From Sphingopyxis sp. 113P3 (lineage in GTDB: Bacteria > Pseudomonadota > Alphaproteobacteria > Sphingomonadales > Sphingomonadaceae): a stretch of DNA of 64,000 bases. The stretch is taken from the NCBI RefSeq assembly GCF_001278035.1, contig NZ_CP009452.1, positions 1,335,501-1,399,500 on the forward strand. Reading direction: 5' to 3'. How positions within the stretch are numbered: the stretch's first letter is position 1; every line of letters starts with the position of its first letter. The notes beneath the pieces are model-generated. The model saw nothing but the letters and a program-made list of their open reading frames with translations. It did not search any database and had not been told where the DNA came from. This document shows positions 60,955 to 64,000 of this stretch, piece by piece. Position numbers and translations under genes: made by a program.

Positions 60955-62148
60955 TCAAACCGATTCAAGATCGGGCTCGGCAAGCCCGAAATTCAAACGG
61001 CGCGACACCGTATAGTCGGCGAGGCATACGACGAACCAGGCGAGCGTCCAGCGCAGCCGTTTCGGCCAGCTCGCTCGCGCCTTGTGCGATTGACGGGTGA
61101 TCACTTCGCAATCCGGCTCGAGGGCGGCGATGAAATCCCGCATGGTAGCCGCAAACTCGGCGTCGTCGATGCGCAGCATGATCTCGACATTGACGAAGAG
61201 GCTTCGCGCGTCGAAATTCGCCGACCCGATATAGGTGACATTGTCGATCACGATCAGCTTCATGTGAAGCTTGCACGGCCTATATTCCCAGATCTCGGCG
61301 CGCTTGCGAAGCAGATAGCCGTAGAGGAGCCGCGATGCCCCGACGGTCGCGGCATTGTCCGACCGGCCCGCCATGATGAGGCGGGCGCGGCCCTGGCGCG
61401 CGACGCGGCCCAATCGCCGGAGCATTCCCTGGCCTGGCGAGAAATAGGCCATCGCCATATCAAGCCGCTGCGCCCGGTCGAGATCCTGCCGCACGGCGCG
61501 TGCCCAGGGCGAAAGGCGCTCGGTGGGCCCGCCCACGAGCCATTCGACAGGGCCGCCTTTCACCGGCCATTCGCGGATGATCCGGCGCAGCATCAAGAGC
61601 TTGCCATCGTTCGCGGCCGTATAGGCATGGATCGCCTCGAACCATGCGGCGGCCTTTGCGAGCGAGGGACCCTCGACAAGAAGGCCAAGGTCGAACCAGC
61701 AATCGCGCCCCGGCGGACTGAGATAATGCTCGGCGATGTTGAAGCCCCCGGTGACCGCAATCTGCCCGTCGAAGAGGAGGAGCTTTTGATGATTGCGAAT
61801 GAGGTAGCTCGAGCGCCAGCGGCGCGAAAAGAAGGTCACCGAGCCGCCCTCGGCGCGCAGCGGCGCGAAGAGGCTGTCGGGCGTATCGGACGAGCCGAAG
61901 CGGTCGATGACCGCGCGCACCCTAACGCCGCGTCGCGCGGCAGCAACGAGCCTTGCGACGATGTCGCGTCCGATCGGATCGTCGTCGAAAATATACATGA
62001 TGATGTCGATGCTGAGCACCGCGCCGTCGATCAGCGCGCACAGCTTCTCGAGCCGGTCGGAGCCGTCGAAGAGTAGCTCGAGCCGATGCCCCGCCACATT
62101 GGCCGTCAGTCTTTGGGGCGGCGGTGCAGAAGCGGTAGCCTCGGTCAT
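60955..62148 (-). CDS. Phospholipase D/cardiolipin synthase-like protein
   Basis: This 397-aa protein has two HKD motifs: NHQKLLLFD (about 118) and LHMKLIVIDNVTYIGSANFD (about 294). That arrangement is typical of cardiolipin synthases and PLD-family phosphotransferases. It lacks the N-terminal membrane helices of ClsA, so is closer to ClsB-like types; a C-terminal basic/hydrophobic stretch (LRWTLAWFVVCLADY) may attach it to membrane. The ATG at 62148 is chosen. It is convergent with the methyltransferase, eight bases apart. Confidence 0.83.
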   Translation of the reverse strand: MTEATASAPPPQRLTANVAGHRLELLFDGSDRLEKLCALIDGAVLSIDIIMYIFDDDPIGRDIVARLVAAARRGVRVRAVIDRFGSSDTPDSLFAPLRAEGGSVTFFSRRWRSSYLIRNHQKLLLFDGQIAVTGGFNIAEHYLSPPGRDCWFDLGLLVEGPSLAKAAAWFEAIHAYTAANDGKLLMLRRIIREWPVKGGPVEWLVGGPTERLSPWARAVRQDLDRAQRLDMAMAYFSPGQGMLRRLGRVARQGRARLIMAGRSDNAATVGASRLLYGYLLRKRAEIWEYRPCKLHMKLIVIDNVTYIGSANFDARSLFVNVEIMLRIDDAEFAATMRDFIAALEPDCEVITRQSHKARASWPKRLRWTLAWFVVCLADYTVSRRLNFGLAEPDLESV

Positions 62149-62284
62149 GTCCTGCACATAGGCCGCGCGCTGGCACGCGGGCAAGCGAGCCGTTCGATTG
62201 ACATTTGCGGGGGCTGCTGCTAGCGCGCAGCGCTTGCCGCCAGACCCCCCGGGGTGCTGGCCTCTCCTCGATCAAGGAATTACC

Positions 62285-62629
62285 ATGGCCCGCGTTACCG
62301 TCGAAGATTGCGTCGACAAAGTGCCCAACCGTTTCGATCTGGTCTTGCTCTCGGCGCACCGAGCCCGCGAGATTTCGGGGGGCTCGGAGCTGACCGTCGA
62401 TCGCGACCGCGACAAGAACCCCGTCGTTGCGCTGCGCGAGATCGCCGAGCAGACCGTGCGCCCCAAGGAGCTTCAGGAATCGCTCGTCGGCACGCTGCAG
62501 AAGGTTGTCATCGATGACGACGACACGCCCGATGAAATCAGCTCGATCAGCCGCTCGGCCGAAGCGCTGCGCCTCACCGCGGCCGCTCCGCCGCGCAGCC
62601 CTGCCGGCGGCGGCGCCGACTTCGAATAA
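62285..62629 (+). CDS. rpoZ: RNA polymerase omega subunit
   Basis: This 114-aa protein begins [20 protein letters not shown] and has the omega core [35 protein letters not shown]. It assists assembly of beta-prime into RNA polymerase. The C-terminal acidic/Ala-rich tail is typical in sphingomonads. The ATG at 62285 is certain by family. A strong terminator follows. Confidence 0.93.
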   Translation: MARVTVEDCVDKVPNRFDLVLLSAHRAREISGGSELTVDRDRDKNPVVALREIAEQTVRPKELQESLVGTLQKVVIDDDDTPDEISSISRSAEALRLTAAAPPRSPAGGGADFE

Positions 62630-62652
62630 GGTTTTCGCAAGAAGACGAGACT

Positions 62653-62685
62653 GAGGAGCCGCGGGAAACCGCGGCTCCTTGTTTT
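62653..62685 (+). terminator. Rho-independent terminator of rpoZ
   Basis: An 11-bp perfect stem (AGGAGCCGCGG at 62653-62663 with 62668-62678), GAAA loop and a T run (TTGTTTTTC). It sits 23 bases after the rpoZ stop. It also lies just before the convergent GST gene end. Confidence 0.9.
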
Positions 62686-62690
62686 TCAGC

Positions 62691-63314
62691 CTAACTCGCC
62701 TGCTGCCTCGTGCGCGCCCGCGCGAAGCCGTCCCGGGCCATACAGCGCGCCAGCCACGCTTGCGATGCTTCGCCGAGCAGGTCGCCCGCATCGAGGGTGG
62801 TGGCCAGAAACGCAGCATAGCCGACCGTGATATCGGCGATGGTGAAGCGATCGGCCGTGAGCCACTCGCGCCCGTCGGATAGCGCCGACTCGATACTCTT
62901 GGCGCGGCCGCCGAAGAAAGCCTTGTAATCCTCGGCCGCTTGCGCGAGCCGCCGCGCCTCGGGCTCGACGCGCGTGTAGCGGATCACGATCGCAAGCGGG
63001 AAGGTCAGGGTCGCATCGCTGCGATGCAGCCAGTTGCGGTACGCCCAGTAATCGGCCTCGTCGCGGCGCACCTCAAGCGGCGTTCCTTCCGCGATTCGCT
63101 CGCAGATCGCGGCCGATTCGGTCATGAGCCGCCCCTCCTCGACCCAGCCCGGCACCGTCATCAGCGGGTTCACCGGGCGATAGTCGGGGGCAAAGGCGCG
63201 CGGCGGGAAGGGGAGAAGGCGAAGATCGATCTCCAACCCCGCCTCTTCCGCGGCCCAAAGGCAGCGCAGCGACCGCGCGTCGGGACAATGATAGAGGATC
63301 GGTTTCGGTTTCAT
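62691..63314 (-). CDS. Glutathione S-transferase family protein
   Basis: This 207-aa protein has a thioredoxin-fold N-terminal domain (ILYHCPDARSLRCLWAAEEA, NPLMTVPGWVEEGRLMTESA with the cis-Pro and ES motif) and a helical C-terminal domain (FTIADITVGYAAFLATT). It probably conjugates or reduces small substrates with glutathione. The ATG at 63314 (MKPKPILYH) overlaps the stop of the upstream transporter gene (ATGA). Confidence 0.85.
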   Translation of the reverse strand: MKPKPILYHCPDARSLRCLWAAEEAGLEIDLRLLPFPPRAFAPDYRPVNPLMTVPGWVEEGRLMTESAAICERIAEGTPLEVRRDEADYWAYRNWLHRSDATLTFPLAIVIRYTRVEPEARRLAQAAEDYKAFFGGRAKSIESALSDGREWLTADRFTIADITVGYAAFLATTLDAGDLLGEASQAWLARCMARDGFARARTRQQAS

Positions 63315-64000
63315 GCCGCAATATCCTTCTGCCGCTCGATATGGAGCCGGTGCTCGCGCCAGGCAATGAAGAGACCGCTGAGGACGATCAAGGGCGCGCC
63401 GACCCAGGTCGTGTCGGCCGGGAGGGTGCCGAAGAAGTACCAGCCGAAGGCTATGGCCCAGAGCAGGCTCGAATAGTCCATCGGCGTTACCACTGCGACC
63501 GGGGCGAGCCGCAGCGCGCCCGTCAGCGACATCTGCACCACCGCGCCGAAAAGGCCGAGACCGACGAGGATGGCCCATTCGGACGCGCTGTGGGACGTCA
63601 TCACGAAGGGCAGCGCGAGGGTGAGGGGAATGAGCGAAATCAGGCTGAACCAGAAGACGATCGACATCGGGCTTTCGGTGCGGCTGAGATCGCGGACCTG
63701 GATGGTGATGAGCGCGGTCATGATGGCGCCCCCAAGCGCGATGAGCGTTCCAAGGCCATGATCGCCGCTGAACCCGCTCGCGACGACCGTCGTGGGGTTG
63801 AGGACGACGAGGACGCCGAGGAAGCCGATGATGACGGCGCTCCAGCGCTGCCAGCCGGTCGGTTCGCCCAGGAACAGCGCGGCGAAGATCACCGCGAAGA
63901 TGGGGACCGAGAGATTGATCGTCGTCGCCTCTGCCATCGGCAGGTAGATCATGCCGCCGAAATTGAGCGCCATGCCCGTCAGCCCCATGATGGCGCGGCG
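63311..64000 (-). CDS. DMT-superfamily (EamA) permease, cut by window end
   Basis: The frame is open to the window edge; the N-terminus is outside. Visible are about seven hydrophobic helices and the EamA pattern LPMAEATTINLSVPIFAVIF, then LGEPTGWQRWSAVIIGFLGV and a second half ending in VGAPLIVLSGLFIAWREHRL. It exports or imports a small metabolite, unknown. Operon with the GST gene. Confidence 0.82.
   Translation of the reverse strand, partial: RRAIMGLTGMALNFGGMIYLPMAEATTINLSVPIFAVIFAALFLGEPTGWQRWSAVIIGFLGVLVVLNPTTVVASGFSGDHGLGTLIALGGAIMTALITIQVRDLSRTESPMSIVFWFSLISLIPLTLALPFVMTSHSASEWAILVGLGLFGAVVQMSLTGALRLAPVAVVTPMDYSSLLWAIAFGWYFFGTLPADTTWVGAPLIVLSGLFIAWREHRLHIERQKDIAA

Noticed and set aside
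1..64000. CRISPR array
   Set aside because: No regularly spaced short repeats and no cas genes were seen.

Overview
The window looks like a GC-rich chromosome segment from a sphingomonad alphaproteobacterium (Sphingopyxis/Sphingomonas type; inferred, not proven). Pointers are a SciP/DUF1153 CtrA-pathway regulator, a LapG-type type I secretion locus, a bacterial CDC48 ATPase, an acyl-CoA catabolic cluster and a TonB receptor cassette.

Layout. 1-1805: an AraC-family 3' remnant and an IS3-family element. 1802-13 kb: the 3' part of a giant RTX/VCBS adhesin, its type I secretion genes (OmpA-like, TolC, ABC ATPase, SleB-like hydrolase, HlyD), and on the other strand a LapG-like cysteine protease and an M23 peptidase. 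13.3-16.2 kb: an Xre regulator with a possible PilZ-like N-terminus and a class A PBP. 16.2-23.7 kb: acyl-CoA dehydrogenase, thiolase, CaiB CoA-transferase and a second acyl-CoA dehydrogenase, divergent from an IclR regulator and a ferredoxin-reductase-like flavoprotein. 23.8-25.9 kb: SciP and a diguanylate cyclase. 26.3-34.5 kb: a hydantoin/lactam-type cassette (TonB receptor, Asp/Glu racemase family, DUF917, HyuA-like) with a LuxR/MalT-like regulator.

34.9-51.9 kb is accessory DNA: an IS66 element, an ISL3-family remnant, a seven-gene operon (DNA cytosine methyltransferase, 73-aa helical protein, GHKL ATPase, two unrecognised proteins, winged-helix protein, DUF2971 protein) with a divergent Vsr endonuclease, then a tyrosine-integrase islet. 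The islet is bounded by a 14-bp repeat of the tRNA-Ser 3' end and carries a nuclease gene cut by an IS5-family insertion, and an intact ISL3-family element.

51.9-64 kb is mostly core: tRNA-Ser(GGA), a cyclophilin, DUF1905, tRNA-Thr(GGT), LysR, CDC48, an MFS transporter, a SAM methyltransferase, a phospholipase D family protein, rpoZ with a strong terminator, a GST and a DMT permease cut by the window end.

The best candidate for an under-described system is the methyltransferase/GHKL operon at 38.4-45.4 kb. Its ATPase and modification parts are recognisable but at least three subunits are not. All calls come from reading the sequence; no searches were run.
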